Source: Adiantum capillus-veneris
Taxonomy: Eukaryota > Streptophyta > Polypodiopsida > Polypodiales > Pteridaceae
Length of the DNA: 64,000 nt
Direction: 5' to 3'
NCBI GenBank assembly: GCA_014529385.2
Contig: CM043959.1
Location: 12,924,309 to 12,988,308 of the forward strand
Of the stretch, positions 9,801-20,632 are shown one piece after another (positions within the stretch are counted from its first letter, which is position 1; every line of letters starts with the position of its first letter). The translations under genes were made by a program, and so were the position numbers. The notes beneath the pieces were generated by a model, which worked only from the letters and a program-made list of their open reading frames with translations, did not search any database and was not told where the DNA came from.

Positions 9801-11175
9801 GTTTCCACCAGACTTCACAAAAGCTCAGAAGAGGAGACTCATGAAGAAGGCAAGCATGTATCTCTTCCTAGAAGGCTCCCTCTATCAAAGAGGGAAGGAT
9901 AAAGTGTGCAGAAGAGTACCAACTATCGCGGAAATTCTAGCCATTCTAAAAGGTTTGCATGAAGAGGCATGTGGTGGTCATTTTTCCCAATAATTAACTG
10001 TGAAGAAGATTTTGCTTGCGGGGTATGTTTGGCCAAGTCTACATGTGGATGTCCAACATTGGTGTAAAAGTTGTCACAATTGTCAGGTAAATGGGAATAG
10101 AAGATTGATTTATGGTCCAAGGCAAATCGTGCTTGCAAATGGACCCTTTGAAAAGTGAGGCATTGATGCTATGGGTCCTCTGCCTAGCACAAAAAATGGT
10201 AAACTCTACATTCTAGTGGCTGTAGACTATATGACTAGGTGGGTGGAAGCACAAAGTGTGGCAAAGGTAAATGAGAGGACAGTGAGCAAATTCGTCTATA
10301 CTCACATTTGTTGTAGATTTGGCACACCTTTGGAGATTGTTTCTGATAATGGTCCAGGGTTTAGAACGGGATTGCTCACAGAAGTCTGTGAAGAACTTCG
10401 CATTCTACATCGTCACAGTACACCCTACTATCCCCAATCAAATGGTTTGGTAGAAAAAGCTAATGGTGTCATTGCAGGCATCATTAGAAAGATGGTGAAA
10501 AACAAGACAAAGTTGTGGGATGACTTCTTGGATGGTGCCTTGTGGGCGTATCGAACCACATATAGGGAAGCCACGGAGTTCACACCATTTCACTTGGTCT
10601 ATGGTCAAGAGGCTTTACAGCCAATTGAGCTAAACATTCCAATAATGCGACTTCATGGCAAATCAGCACAAGATGATCAAGAAGCATGGATGGATCGACT
10701 TCTTACCTGAGCTGAGCTTGAGTGGAAAAGAGAAGCAGCATACGAGTGCTATAAGAGAAAAGCCACACAGACAAAGGAGAAGCTTGACAAGAAATTGAAG
10801 GACAAAGGCATCAATGAAGGAGATCTTGTGCTAAGGTATGACAATCGACTCGATAATCATTTTGATGCCAAATTTGAAACAAGATGGCAGGGGCCATACA
10901 TAGTCAAGAAGGCTTTCAATTCAAGTTACTATCAACTTATGGACTTGAATGGGAAAGAGCACTCCAGGAAGGTAAACGGCTATCGCTTGAAGCCTTACTT
11001 GAGTCGTCTTCTACCAAAGGATCTACCAGAGCAAAAGGCAACTATCCCATGTAAGTATTGTTCCATGAAGCATGAGTGTAACACAAACCAAAATTCCAAG
11101 GGGCCAAACAATGAAGATCTTGTCAAGGACTCTGAAGCACTCTCTTTGGAAAAGATTCTTTATGATGGTACATGA
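9801..11175 (+). pseudogene. Element B integrase
   Basis: The zinc-binding N-terminus (HEEACGGHFSQ ... CKSCHNCQ) is interrupted by a TAA at 9991-9993. The catalytic core has GIDAMGPLP, SDNGPGF and GLVEKANG, with the usual 35 residues between the second Asp and Glu. A TGA at 10158-10160 replaces the Trp of FEKWG seen in C. A TGA at 10708-10710 lies in the C-terminal part. The C-terminal GPY/F-like region (RWQGPYIVKKAF) and a short Cys/His-containing tail end at a TGA at 11173-11175. No chromodomain. Confidence 0.88.
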
Positions 11176-11188
11176 ATATACCATCATC

Positions 11189-11203
11189 GTGCGGGAGGGC
11201 TAA
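11189..11203 (+). other. Polypurine tract of element B
   Basis: GTGCGGGAGGGCTAA lies immediately before the 3' LTR. Element C has GGGGGAGGGCTAA at the equivalent place, so the tract is shared by the two families. Role: plus-strand DNA priming. Confidence 0.75.
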
Positions 11204-13589
11204 TGATAGCCGTTTTTCAGCTCTCTGTGATTGCCATAGTGAGTTATCCCCCCCTATCAAATCACTCAAACACTGTGGTTACCCTCACCCTTTCACTGTA
11301 TATAGGTGCGTGTGAGTTAGGGGACTTTTTCCATATCTCCTTACTGAAATAAAAAACCCTCAATTAGCTAGGCATTGGGCTAGTTGAGCCAAAAAAAAAT
11401 AAAAAAAATAAAAAATATAAGTGTATTATGGCCCATGCGTATGTAAATATTTCTTTGTATATAGGGCCTAAATAAAAGATTTTTTCATAATTATTTTGGT
11501 ATTTATGTAAATATTTTTACCTAGGTGTGTGTTATTTATGCTATGTACATTGCCTCACCATTACCACAATTTTTCTTACCATTTTTCATACTCTTTATTC
11601 CATACAGAAATATTTTCATGTAAGCTTCTCTTATATTTGGTGTAACTCCACCCCAACAAAAATCCAAAAAAAAGTAGTTTTATTTATGTGTATATTTTTT
11701 CACTATTGTGATTTTTCCCTTCCTACATCTATTTTGTTTTTTTTTCTAAAAATTAGAACACCAAAAATATTTATCTTTTTATGGTAGCCTCATAATGAGA
11801 GAGATTTCTTTTGACCCCTTTATATTTTTTCCACTTATATTATTTATATTTGACATGTACATATTTTTTAGACCCCTCAATATTTGATTTTCTTAGTTGT
11901 ACTATTCACTTATATCATGATCTCAACAATATCTTTAATTATAGACCTACCAAATAAGGTCAAGGGTAGGTGGCATGCATACATGCACTATGGAGGGCTC
12001 ACTCTTGGAGGTATTCAAAAGAATCATCCAAAGAAGGACCCCACAAGGACCTTGTGCAGTGGAAAAAAACGGTCGGTTTTGCTGAATTTTTAAAGTTCAC
12101 TTGCTCTCCGAATTTGAAAAGGTGATACAAAAAAGAGTTGTAGCTCGTGGGCTGAACTTTTGCCTCAAATTTTTTTATATTTTTTTGAGCTATGAGCTGT
12201 GAGCTATGATTTTATTAGTGGACCCCAGTTTTCCAATGCCATGCAGCCACACTCTCTGTTCCACTTTATCATTTTCCTCTTTCACACACACTTCTCCACT
12301 CATCATCCCCACCTCTCTCACCACTCCTCTCTGCACCCTACTCAACTTCTCCTCAACCTTGAAGAATAAGAGAAACCATGGTGAACTCATACCTCCCACA
12401 CACAATTCCATTCCAAAATTGACCACCTAGTCTCATTTTTCCTCCTCCAAATTACCCATATCTATCAAAAAAACCACAAAATTTAGCCTCTTTTCTTAAA
12501 AGACAGCATCATGGTGGTTGATTACTCAGCTTCAATTACCTTGTCTCTCAAGGAAGGTCAAGAGTGGAGAAAAAATGTACCGTCAAAGCTAGTGGACCAT
12601 CAACAAGCGTCAAAATTGGCCCTACTCAAGACACTTGGAGCATCAACCTTGTAAGAAATCCACCTTTTCTTACCTCTTAAGAGTTTTTCTTCCTTATTTG
12701 TATCCTACATGGATACTCCCATTGTAAATATCCAATTCCATTTGTAAATTAATACTAACTCTACTAACACTAACCCACTATGAAAAGTCCTATCACCTCC
12801 ATTTCTCTCCTCTCTCTTTCCCCACCAACTTCTTGATAATTCCAAGCAAAAGAAATTAGATAAATTGCTGAAAATCTAACCCAACCATGGTTAGAGGAGT
12901 AACCCTAGCCTTCAAAATTGCTGTAAAAGGAGGGTGTAGCAAGCACAAAAAGGGGGGAGAAGAAAGAGCACTATGCTATAGCTTGAGAAGCCAAGCTAAA
13001 CCTCTTGAGAAGGAGCTCTTGAGTGGAATCACATTGGCATTAGGCATATGTATGTGTTGTATTAGGGGTGATTAGCAAGGGAACTCTATGCCATTGTAAG
13101 AGAGAGTGATCATTAAATTGAGAGTAGGAAATCTATCATTTCTCCTACTAGAGTAAGCCCAACATTTGCTGAATCAAGGAGGGTGAATTTGGACTAAGCA
13201 TGGATACCTTGTCTCCCTTCCAACGTGAATTCATGGACAATAATGATGTGTAAGTGTCTTGGTGTTTTATTTAAGTTCTTGATAGCTTGTCTCCGGGTAT
13301 TGTTATCAATTTAGCGATAAATCCCACATGCTGTAAGAGGGAGACAGGGTGGAGAGGACTCCCCTGGCCTTAAGACAGTGATTGGGGTGGCTTTTTTCTT
13401 GTGATGTGTTGTGGTGTAATTTACTCAGGCTATGTTGAACAAATACTAATCTCACTTTGATTGGTCATGACAGATTTGTAAGAAGGCATTAGTGTAACAA
13501 GCACCCCCTTCCCCCTTCTCTCTCTTTCTTACATATATATATTTATGTTTTCTTGATCATTAACGATACACTTCAAAGCAGCCCGAGCA

Positions 13590-13627
<38 letters not shown>

Positions 13628-13892
13628 CTCGTGTTTTAGTGTGTGAGAGTGTTCCATTGGTGTTAGGGTTAGTGTAAATTCCTTGCTTGTTTGTGGGTTG
13701 CTCTAACGATTCTCCTCTTTTGCGTCCTAGTTCGCTCTTAAACTAGGTGGTGCCCCTTGTGTAGTTGGGATTTGGATGGGGGTTTTTTGTTTTGGTTTGT
13801 GTTGTGTTTTGCCCCAACCCCATTGAGCAGCACGGGAGCCTTGAAGGGTGTCTAGAGGTTGCTCTTCTTGTTGCCCGCCCCGGACCGCTTCA
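11204..13892 (+). repeat. 3' LTR of element B
   Basis: About 2689 bp, colinear with 1638-4237. Differences include a mutated TATA (TGTAAAA at 12922-12928), a shorter CT tract near 13593-13630, and about 125 bp at 13640-13764 missing from the 5' LTR. Followed by ACAT (13893-13896), the right target-site copy. Confidence 0.95.
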
Positions 13893-15686
13893 ACATGATG
13901 CACTACTTCATTCGTGTAATAGTTCTTATACACATTCTTGAGGGGATAATAAACTAAGATATCGGGCCGGAGTTCCGCTTTCAGTAATCCAAAGGTTTTG
14001 ACTTGGTTTGCTGGAATCACATTGGTGACCTTCTGCAAGAGCCAGTCGTTGATGGTTTGGTTGGAGTTGCCCGAAACAGCCTGGTCCAATTGTGTGGGCA
14101 CCAAGTAGAATATCTCTATTACTCTCAACTCTTCTCCCCAACGTATCTTCTTCAAGTCGGTAGCCAGACACCCTAGCTTCCGAGCATTGATGTAGTAACC
14201 TCCTGGAAATGTCCAATCAAGTTTCCATCCTTTGTCAATGCGAGTGGACTGTGGCGTATAAGCCTTCAACAGTATCTCCATGATATCTCGCCTGAACTGG
14301 TAAACAGGGGATCTTCGAGCTTGCTCATAAATAAGCTCAAACACTTGGAACTTCCGATATTCGAGCACGAGGTCTTCCTGCAACACCAATGCAAGGAATT
14401 CGGATCAACTACCTATATACTTTCAGTTCCTTTTAAATGTTCAAACAATACGACTTTATTTTCCCAGCCTAACCTAGGCTCTGATACTAGGTGTGAGGTC
14501 CCCACCCCGTCGTATCAAACAACGGATCTGATGGTAAACCTGGTGGCCACTAGATCTATAGAGGAAGCAAACAAAATGGTTCAGGGTTCAACTAGCGGAC
14601 GATCTCTCATCACAAAGTGAGTCGAGTTCGAGCCTACTAGCAACGAGATCTAGCTCCACCTCGCAGGGGAAGCGTACTTAACTATCTAGTGATTCTAAGA
14701 CCCACCTTCCAAGAGGAGAGAAACCCCGAGTGCCTTTTTCCCCATGTTTCAGAGGCACGTACTCTCGAGGATTCGCCGCTCTAGGGGCAATGAGTAATAC
14801 CAATATCGAGTAAGCACTATGGGGACAGAGAGTTCCCAACCAATCGGGACCACCCATCTTGTAGGCATTGGCAACCCGAGCCAAGCCCCCACTTTCCACC
14901 CCCACACTCACACTTCCTCGTGTGACCTAATTACTACCACAAAGGTTGTTAACACAACATAGATATTCCTTGTTTAATTCCGAATCACATGGTTCGTTAA
15001 AACAGCCCTTCAACCAGTATTGCAAACAACACCAAGACAGAATTCTAGTAAAAATTCTACTCAAACTTATTCATAAAAGTTCCAATGTTCTGGAGGTACA
15101 ACATCCCCCCTCCAGCGAGAGTTCACTCCTCCCGTTGTCGCCTAGCTGCCCATACAACTAGGTATGTCCACCGCATAGAAAGCACGTCATGGACACTCCC
15201 ACCGCATAGAAAGCAAGTCGTGGGTATCCACCGCATAAAAAGCAAGTCGTGGATTCAAGATCCCTAACGAGGAACTCTGCCCCCTGTGATCAGTAGGGGG
15301 GTCAGGACTGATTCAACATTGGAAATAAAATGAACATGTAGAGCTAAATTTTCCCTAGCAAACATTCTTTCCTCTTGCAAACAGCATACCCATCAATCAT
15401 TTCTTTCCTACTTTATACTTAAATGTACTATGCATTCAATGCCGAGGTTTTTGTCGGATTTCTCCAACATGTTCGGGGATATGTTCATTCCTAACTAATC
15501 GTATGCAATGTTAATTAAACAACTTGAATAGAAATTGGGACCTACCTCTTCCATTTCTTCGTCAATAGCCCGTGAGATGGCCGGTATTTTCTCGTCCATG
15601 GGAGCCTTTCCTTTTCCGTTGACATTGCTTGTTCCCGCCTCGCAGTCGTGGGCTCCACCGAAGCGAGTTCTCTTAACCGGGGCCAT
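13893..15686 (-). CDS. Uncharacterised two-exon ORF upstream of gag in element A, split by element B
   Basis: Exon 1 would run from the ATG at 15686 (MAPVKRTRFGG...) to 15546, ending GAAGAG before GTAGGT. Exon 2 starts at 14377 after TTGGTGTTGCAG. The join is phase 0. Exon 2 is open for about 165 codons without an early ATG (EDLVLEYRKFQVFELIYEQ, KLDWTFPGGYYINARKLG, QTINDWLLQKVTNVIPANQVKTFG; blocks only) and continues across the B insertion to a stop at 1620-1618 once one ACAT copy is removed. I do not recognise the family. Exon 1 would lie inside the LTR and the intron would span the primer site, which is unusual. The splice model is inference. Confidence 0.45.
14477..14489 (-). other. tRNA-Met-like primer-binding site of element A
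   Basis: Minus-strand TAGTATCAGAGCC differs by one base from the canonical TGGTATCAGAGCC. It lies two bases inside the LTR end (CCTCACA) and is followed by CTAGGTT, as is common in plant gypsy elements. Confidence 0.75.
15167..15256 (+). repeat. 30-bp unit repeated three times in the element A LTR
   Basis: Units start at 15167, 15197 and 15227, each around the core CACCGCATA(G/A)AAAGCA followed by (A/C)GTC(G/A)TGG. There are no spacers between units, so this is a short tandem repeat, not CRISPR. Confidence 0.9.
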
Positions 15687-16542
15687 TTTTCTCACTACTT
15701 AAATGATAGACTTGAAAAAGAAAGAGCTAAGGTCCGAGAGTAACATGACAAACCAATCGGCAGATTAGATTTATTAAAGACTCCTCCTTATGCACGAGGT
15801 TAGATTTTTCCCTTTTTGCCCTAGCAATTTTAAGGGTAATTCTGTATCCACCCTATGGGAAACGACTCTAAGGTTAATTACTTGGCTTAAATGATTAAGA
15901 AATTCAGAGTTTTTCTAATTGATTCACGAAAGATATGAAGTAAGCAAGCTCATTCATTTTCCTAGAGCAATATGAAGGTGCAGAGTGACCGCAGGCATGT
16001 GTGATGGAAAAACCTTCTTCTTATTGGACTAATGACGGATTAATTTTCAGCCTTAATCGCATCTAAATGTGGGAGAAGATTAAGTATAATTTATAACAAC
16101 TCTATTGAGTAGTGAAAGATTGAATTCTGACAAATCTACACTATTACTAGCTGACAATTTATTGACTATACCGCCTAGAGAGAGAATCTTTCCTAATCAT
16201 GCATTAATCCTTGATTAAGGATGATGAATGGCTGAATAAATTAACTAAATGAATGATAATTATGTAATGAAGTATAGCTATGAAAACTTAGAGAGCAGCT
16301 ATAGAGAATTATAGCTAAAAGTAGGCATAGTAGACAAGAATTATGAGTGGGTAATGATGAGATTAAGAAGAGCAATAATTAAACCATAATTATCGTGATT
16401 ACGGGTTGAGAATCCTCTTAAATTCCTGATGCAATGAATCCTCAAGATGGGAATTTCGGCAACACCTCCCTCCTTGCTTCTCCTTCAAAAGCTGTGTGTG
16501 TGCCGGCAGCACCTTCCCAATGTGTAGGTGTGTGAGTATGCA

Positions 16543-16563
16543 ATGTGTGTGTGTGAGCATATA

Positions 16564-16597
<34 letters not shown>
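16543..16597 (+). repeat. (GT)n microsatellite
   Basis: Two GT runs separated by a short AGCATATATGTC block, the longer one pure from about 16567 to 16597. It lies in the element A LTR and generates meaningless His/Thr-rich frames on the other strand. Confidence 0.95.
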
Positions 16598-16599
<2 letters not shown>

Positions 16600-17262
16600 G
16601 GCCTTTAAATAGGCTCCTACAGGCTGAAAATCGATTTGTGTTGCTAATTGCATCTGGATGAGCACTCAGTCCTTGCATGGCAAGTCCAGTTGCCTACCCA
16701 CCAAGTGTCCAGTTGGCTCAGTAAACTGACTCTCACACTGAGTTGCAGGCTTGGCAGCTTCCCCAAGACTCCCACAAAGCAAGAGGGTGCCCCCTAGCTG
16801 CTAAAGCAGGTCTGGAGTGGGCTGGGACCTGTTCCCACACAGCCTCGGGCCCCCGGTGCCTCCCGGACAATTTTGTGAAAAATTGGTTTTAGGCTAAAAC
16901 GGGCCATACGAGTCGGATTTTGATGCTGTAAATTGCTATACTAAGCTCTAACTAAGACGTACGGGTCTGAGTATCTGTCATATTTAGCAGCCCCTCGGGG
17001 TCCGAAAATGCATTTTTTTCAAATTCGGGATACGGGTGCAGATTTTCGAGACGGTCGAGACTGGACGGGTCGGGTGACCAAAAAATTACTACTTTTAGAA
17101 TTTTTTCACAAAAATTATTTTAATTCACATTTTGAAGCTTTATAACATTCTAACCATCATGGCACTGACAGAATCTGGAAAACTGCTAAAAATAGTAACT
17201 TATTTCATTGTATTCATTTTGTGGTACAAGGGTGCTCTTGTGATCGGGTCAGAGACCTTACA

Positions 17263-18374
17263 CACCAGAAGACTCTCCACCATTGAATCCGGCTAGGGAT
17301 TATGCTTTAAAAGTTGTATGAACTAGTGGGTTAGCTTAAGGACGCATTTGAGGTAAAATTTCAAGAGTTTGCAAAAACTCAGATTATTTACTTTTTCTTG
17401 ATATTTTAGGCCAAATTAAGTTTTGACTTGACTCAGAGGCTTAAAATAGATCATAAAAATATTGTCCAACCACTGAAAAGTTGAAAAAGTGCTCATTTAG
17501 GCCAAAAGTAAATAATTGTGATTATTTACTTTTAGCTCAAAAGTGACCAAGGTTGATACCAAAGACTCTATGCATGTGTACAAACATCTTTTGTACATGC
17601 CCATAGAATTTGGATCACCAAACTGACCAAAAACTTGGTAAAAACTAAAATCTGTACTGATTGTTTGTTAAGAACTTGAGTGTAAATTGGAAAAATCTTG
17701 TTTAAACTTAGTGAAACTTGACTCATAGGCTTATATTGATGTGTAAGACAAGTGTACATGCTCAGTTGACCAAAAAGATGCAAAAATTTGAGAAAAGTAA
17801 ATAATCGTGATTATTTACTTCTGATACACAAAGACACCATTTTGGACTTTTGAGCTTGTACATTGTTAGACAAACATAATACAAGGCCACCGATCAATTT
17901 TGGTTTCAATCGGATCCAAATTGGTACATGTTCACTTAGTTTCCAAGTTGCAGATTAGTCTTTGGCTTTTTTCAAAAGTAGAATATGAAAGTCTCAATTG
18001 CTGACTCACTTAGCTCAAATTGAAGAGATACACATAGACCAGTCACAATAGTTAGAAAAAAATATACAGTCCTTGTGAAAGAATAGCTAACTTGATTTAA
18101 AGCTATATTGGAATCAGGTTGCAAACAAGGAATTGAAAGCTTGACAGAAGTGCAATCAAGTCAAGTGGAAGAAGCTGATAACAAGTCAATCCGACGATAA
18201 GTACTCTATCCAGGGCTTCACAAGTCTATATGAACCTTAGATCTAGCCGTATACTAGCAAACCAAGGCATATTTGGAGAGACCGCTAGTAGAGTCTCCCC
18301 TGAAGAGAGTGTGAATCAAGGAGATTACTTGGACACTATCTTTGAAGAAGTCTTAGACACAATCAACACCTGAA
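17263..18374 (+). other. Leader of element D before gag
   Basis: No credible gene. A/T-rich leader with two copies of a 22-bp near-perfect palindrome (17508-17529, 17797-17818) and a half-copy at 17382-17391. Related structure occurs at 37731-38321 in front of the element E ORF. Confidence 0.6.
17508..17818 (+). repeat. Palindrome cluster in the element D leader
   Basis: Each copy has the 9-base arm GTAAATAAT and its complement ATTATTTAC around a 4-base centre (TGTG at 17508-17529, CGTG at 17797-17818). Both are followed by CTT. In RNA each would form a 9-bp stem with a 4-base loop; in DNA, a dyad. Start-to-start spacing is 289 bp. Confidence 0.85.
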
Positions 18375-19165
18375 ATGTCTTCCTATTCGACTCATTCAGA
18401 ATCCAGAATGACTGTGCGGTATAAGCACATACTCACCTTTTATAAGACTAATTACCATGGAGCTCAGGCTTACCTGGATCCCAATGAAGAGTATGCTATT
18501 TGCATTGATGACCATAACATAGAGTTTGAAGAGGAAATCAGGGCAAACAAACAAGGAAAAACTTATATGGATAAAAATGGAAACCAATGAGTGCTACTAC
18601 CGACCAAAGTATGATGGGAATGTTCAGTATGTGCCTACGAGGCCACAAGGACAACCCATGTACAGATATCAGCCTAATATGGCACCGGCTCAAAGACCAC
18701 TGATGGGAATGGAAAGACCTCAACCTGTTTTGGGTCAACAATCTCGATATCTTGGACATAATGTAGTGCCTATAAAGTACATGCATTTAGAGGTAGTTAT
18801 AGATGAACAAACACTAGTGTCTGTTATACCATATGCTGAGCCTAGTCCATCTACAATAATGGTAGTAGGAGATTGGTATAATTCACATCCACCACCAATG
18901 GAAGAACCTGTGACTTATAATACACGAGAGCTTGCAACGATGTACTATGTAGCTAATCAAGGTGTTAGACCTCCGATGGTAAGACCCATAATTAAGCCAA
19001 GAATTGGAAATTATCACAATTGTGGTGCAAATGATCACTAGAATAATGAATGCCCATAGCCTGACAAGAACATTAAGCCAGTTGAAGCCTTTTGTATACA
19101 ATGTTGCAAAAAGGGAGGACACCTCTCTTAAGATTGTCCAAAAAATCCTTTGAACAAAGAAAACA
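18375..19165 (+). pseudogene. Element D Gag C-terminal part with two zinc knuckles
   Basis: Starts as MSSYSTHSES (18375) and, after a frame change near 18540-18590, continues as a Pro/Gln/Tyr-rich stretch. Two adjacent knuckles follow. The first reads YHNC-GAND-H-stop-NNEC: the first Cys has become Tyr and one residue is a stop (TAG). The second is CIQC-CKKGG-H-LS-stop-DC with a TAA. A capsid domain may be missing or very divergent; the leader before 18375 shows none. Role: RNA packaging and particle assembly. Confidence 0.65.
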
Positions 19166-19168
19166 GTA

Positions 19169-19810
19169 GTGAATGTAGTCCAAGTGATACCTAGTAGCTC
19201 ATGTGAGAGTGAACCTATTGTTCCAATCAAGGTAGTCAACAGAGCCCAGGCTAAGAAAAAGAAACATAACTCCTCTGATGATTGGGAGAATACTAAAATT
19301 TTCTCTCAAAAGACCAAGAGAAGCAGAAGGAAAAGGTATGAGATGAGAAAACAAAAACAAAGGGCTGAAATCGAGGAGAAAGTCAATAAAATATTTCAGG
19401 GAAAAGTGAAAGAAACTGAAAATGAAATCAAGGAAACCACCGTGAAATCTGGAGGATCAATTTTGGTAGACAAAATTTTCAAGCCAATCAATGTAGCCTT
19501 GGAATCTTACCAAGCGGGACTTAAAGCAGGCCAAAACATGGAAAACAAATGGAAAAACTATTCTTCTTTAGATATAGAAGCAGCTAAGCTTGAAGCCTAT
19601 CAAAATTTGGTAAGAACTACTCAAGAGATGCTGGAAAAACAAAAACCCAAGCTCAAGAGTATGGCAAAACCTAAGGAGCTTGTGGTAGGAACCAGTAAAG
19701 AGAAATGTGGGGTGGTGGTAGAACCCCACCTTGAAACTAAAGAGCTAGAACTCATAGTGTCTGACAGTGAAGATACCTTAGATGGAATTCTGTTTGTAGA
19801 AGAAGACTAG
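19169..19810 (+). CDS. Element D charged linker region (unknown)
   Basis: About 214 codons following the knuckles: VVNRAQAKKKK, then KRSRRKRYEMRKQKQRAE (a basic, helical, possibly nuclear-targeting stretch), LESYQAGLKAGQNMENKW, and an acidic end (SDSEDTLDG). It has no ATG of its own that is convincing and is best read as part of the Gag-Pol polyprotein. Function unknown. Confidence 0.5.
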   Translation: MNVVQVIPSSSCESEPIVPIKVVNRAQAKKKKHNSSDDWENTKIFSQKTKRSRRKRYEMRKQKQRAEIEEKVNKIFQGKVKETENEIKETTVKSGGSILVDKIFKPINVALESYQAGLKAGQNMENKWKNYSSLDIEAAKLEAYQNLVRTTQEMLEKQKPKLKSMAKPKELVVGTSKEKCGVVVEPHLETKELELIVSDSEDTLDGILFVEED

Positions 19811-19909
19811 TTAGGAATGTGGGAAAAAGTTAGAGAGATTAATGATGGGAGCCTAACTCTGAAGTGAGCTCCTACAGAGGAATTTTGGTTAGACAATCTA
19901 CCTCCTGAT

Positions 19910-20632
19910 ATGGACGTGGATATACAATCCTTGTATGGGGATTGTGGCTCTAAAGCTTCAAGAATGTCTAAGCCAATCACTCTGAAAACACTACCCTCTT
20001 ACTTGGGAGATAACAAAGACGAATCCATAGTGTGTAAAACCACCCAGATAAAGAGAGCGGAACAGACCCTAAAGGTAGACAACATCCATTCAATCATGTC
20101 TACAACCATTCAATGCACTCTTACTTTAGGAGAACTGTTGAAAATCACACCATATTTATGGAATGATCTACAGAAAACTCTAGAGAAAGTGGAGATAAGA
20201 GGACTAATCGTGAAAAATTTGGAAAAATTGAAACACGAATTGGATAACAAGGAGATCAGATCCATTCCAATGAACAAAGTTGGAGAATACTACAAAGGGA
20301 AAGAAGGAAACACAACCCTTCCTGTGAGATTTAACAATATAGAAACCATGGCATTATTGGATAGTGGGGTAGGCATAGCCATAGCCATGAAAGCAGTATG
20401 GGAATCATGGGGAAACCAGCCATTAGACAAACTCGAATGAAATTGCAATTGGCAGATGGACACATAAAAAAAAACTGCTTGAAAAGTGATGGTTAGTTTC
20501 TGTGGAATTGATTATCTACACACTTTTGTAATACTGGACTTTGGAAAGAAACTCAATTATGAAATCATCTTGGGAAGACCTTTCGTGCGATAAGTACAAC
20601 TCATTCAGGATTGGGGAAACAATTATCTATAC
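19910..20632 (+). pseudogene. Element D first protease (retropepsin)
   Basis: After a spacer, TLPVRFNNIETMALLDSGVGIAIAMKAVWESWG shows the DSG catalytic loop at about residue 148 of this stretch. After stops the domain continues as CGIDYLHTFVILDFG and NYEIILGRPFVR, the second conserved strand. At least three stops (e.g. 20438-20440) and probably one frameshift break it. Confidence 0.75.

Larger units (their letters stand above)
1638..13892 (+). mobile_element. Element B: Tat-like Ty3/gypsy retrotransposon with four extra ORFs upstream of gag
   Basis: Full-length structure: 5' LTR 1638-4237, primer site 4241-4258, four accessory ORFs 4314-5852, one gag-pol frame 5902-11175, purine tract ending at 11203, 3' LTR 11204-13892. 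LTRs begin TGATAGCC and end CTTCA. ACAT lies just left of the 5' LTR and just right of the 3' LTR, giving a 4-bp (possibly 5-bp with one change) target duplication. The archaeal-type RNase H between RT/RNase H and integrase marks the Tat lineage as that lineage is described. The element is defective through seven stop codons but keeps reading frame across 5.3 kb. Confidence 0.93.
1..17262 (-). mobile_element. Element A: Ty3/gypsy LTR retrotransposon, interrupted by element B, 3' part outside window
   Basis: Read on the minus strand the order is LTR (17262 to 14492), tRNA-Met-like primer site (14489-14477), an uncharacterised two-exon ORF, a short spacer with AATAAA signals, then gag and protease running off the left edge. 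Element B occupies 1638-13892 within it. Only the 5' LTR lies in the window. A second primer-site-like sequence at about 1437 leaves open that the gag-pro part and the LTR part are two elements, one inserted next to the other. One interrupted element is the simpler reading. Confidence 0.6.
14492..17262 (-). repeat. 5' LTR of element A
   Basis: Minus strand begins TGTAAGGTCTCTGACC and ends GACCTCACA, next to the primer site. About 2771 bp. It contains a 30-bp triplicate at 15167-15256, a GT microsatellite at 16543-16597 and possibly exon 1 of the element's first ORF. The partner LTR is not in the window, so the limits rest on the TG...CA ends and the primer site. Confidence 0.65.

Noticed and set aside
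15167-15256. Three regularly spaced repeats suggesting a CRISPR array
   Set aside because: Units are directly adjacent with no spacers, in plant retrotransposon DNA.
16399-16678. His/Thr-rich frames
   Set aside because: Translation of the GT/CA microsatellite.
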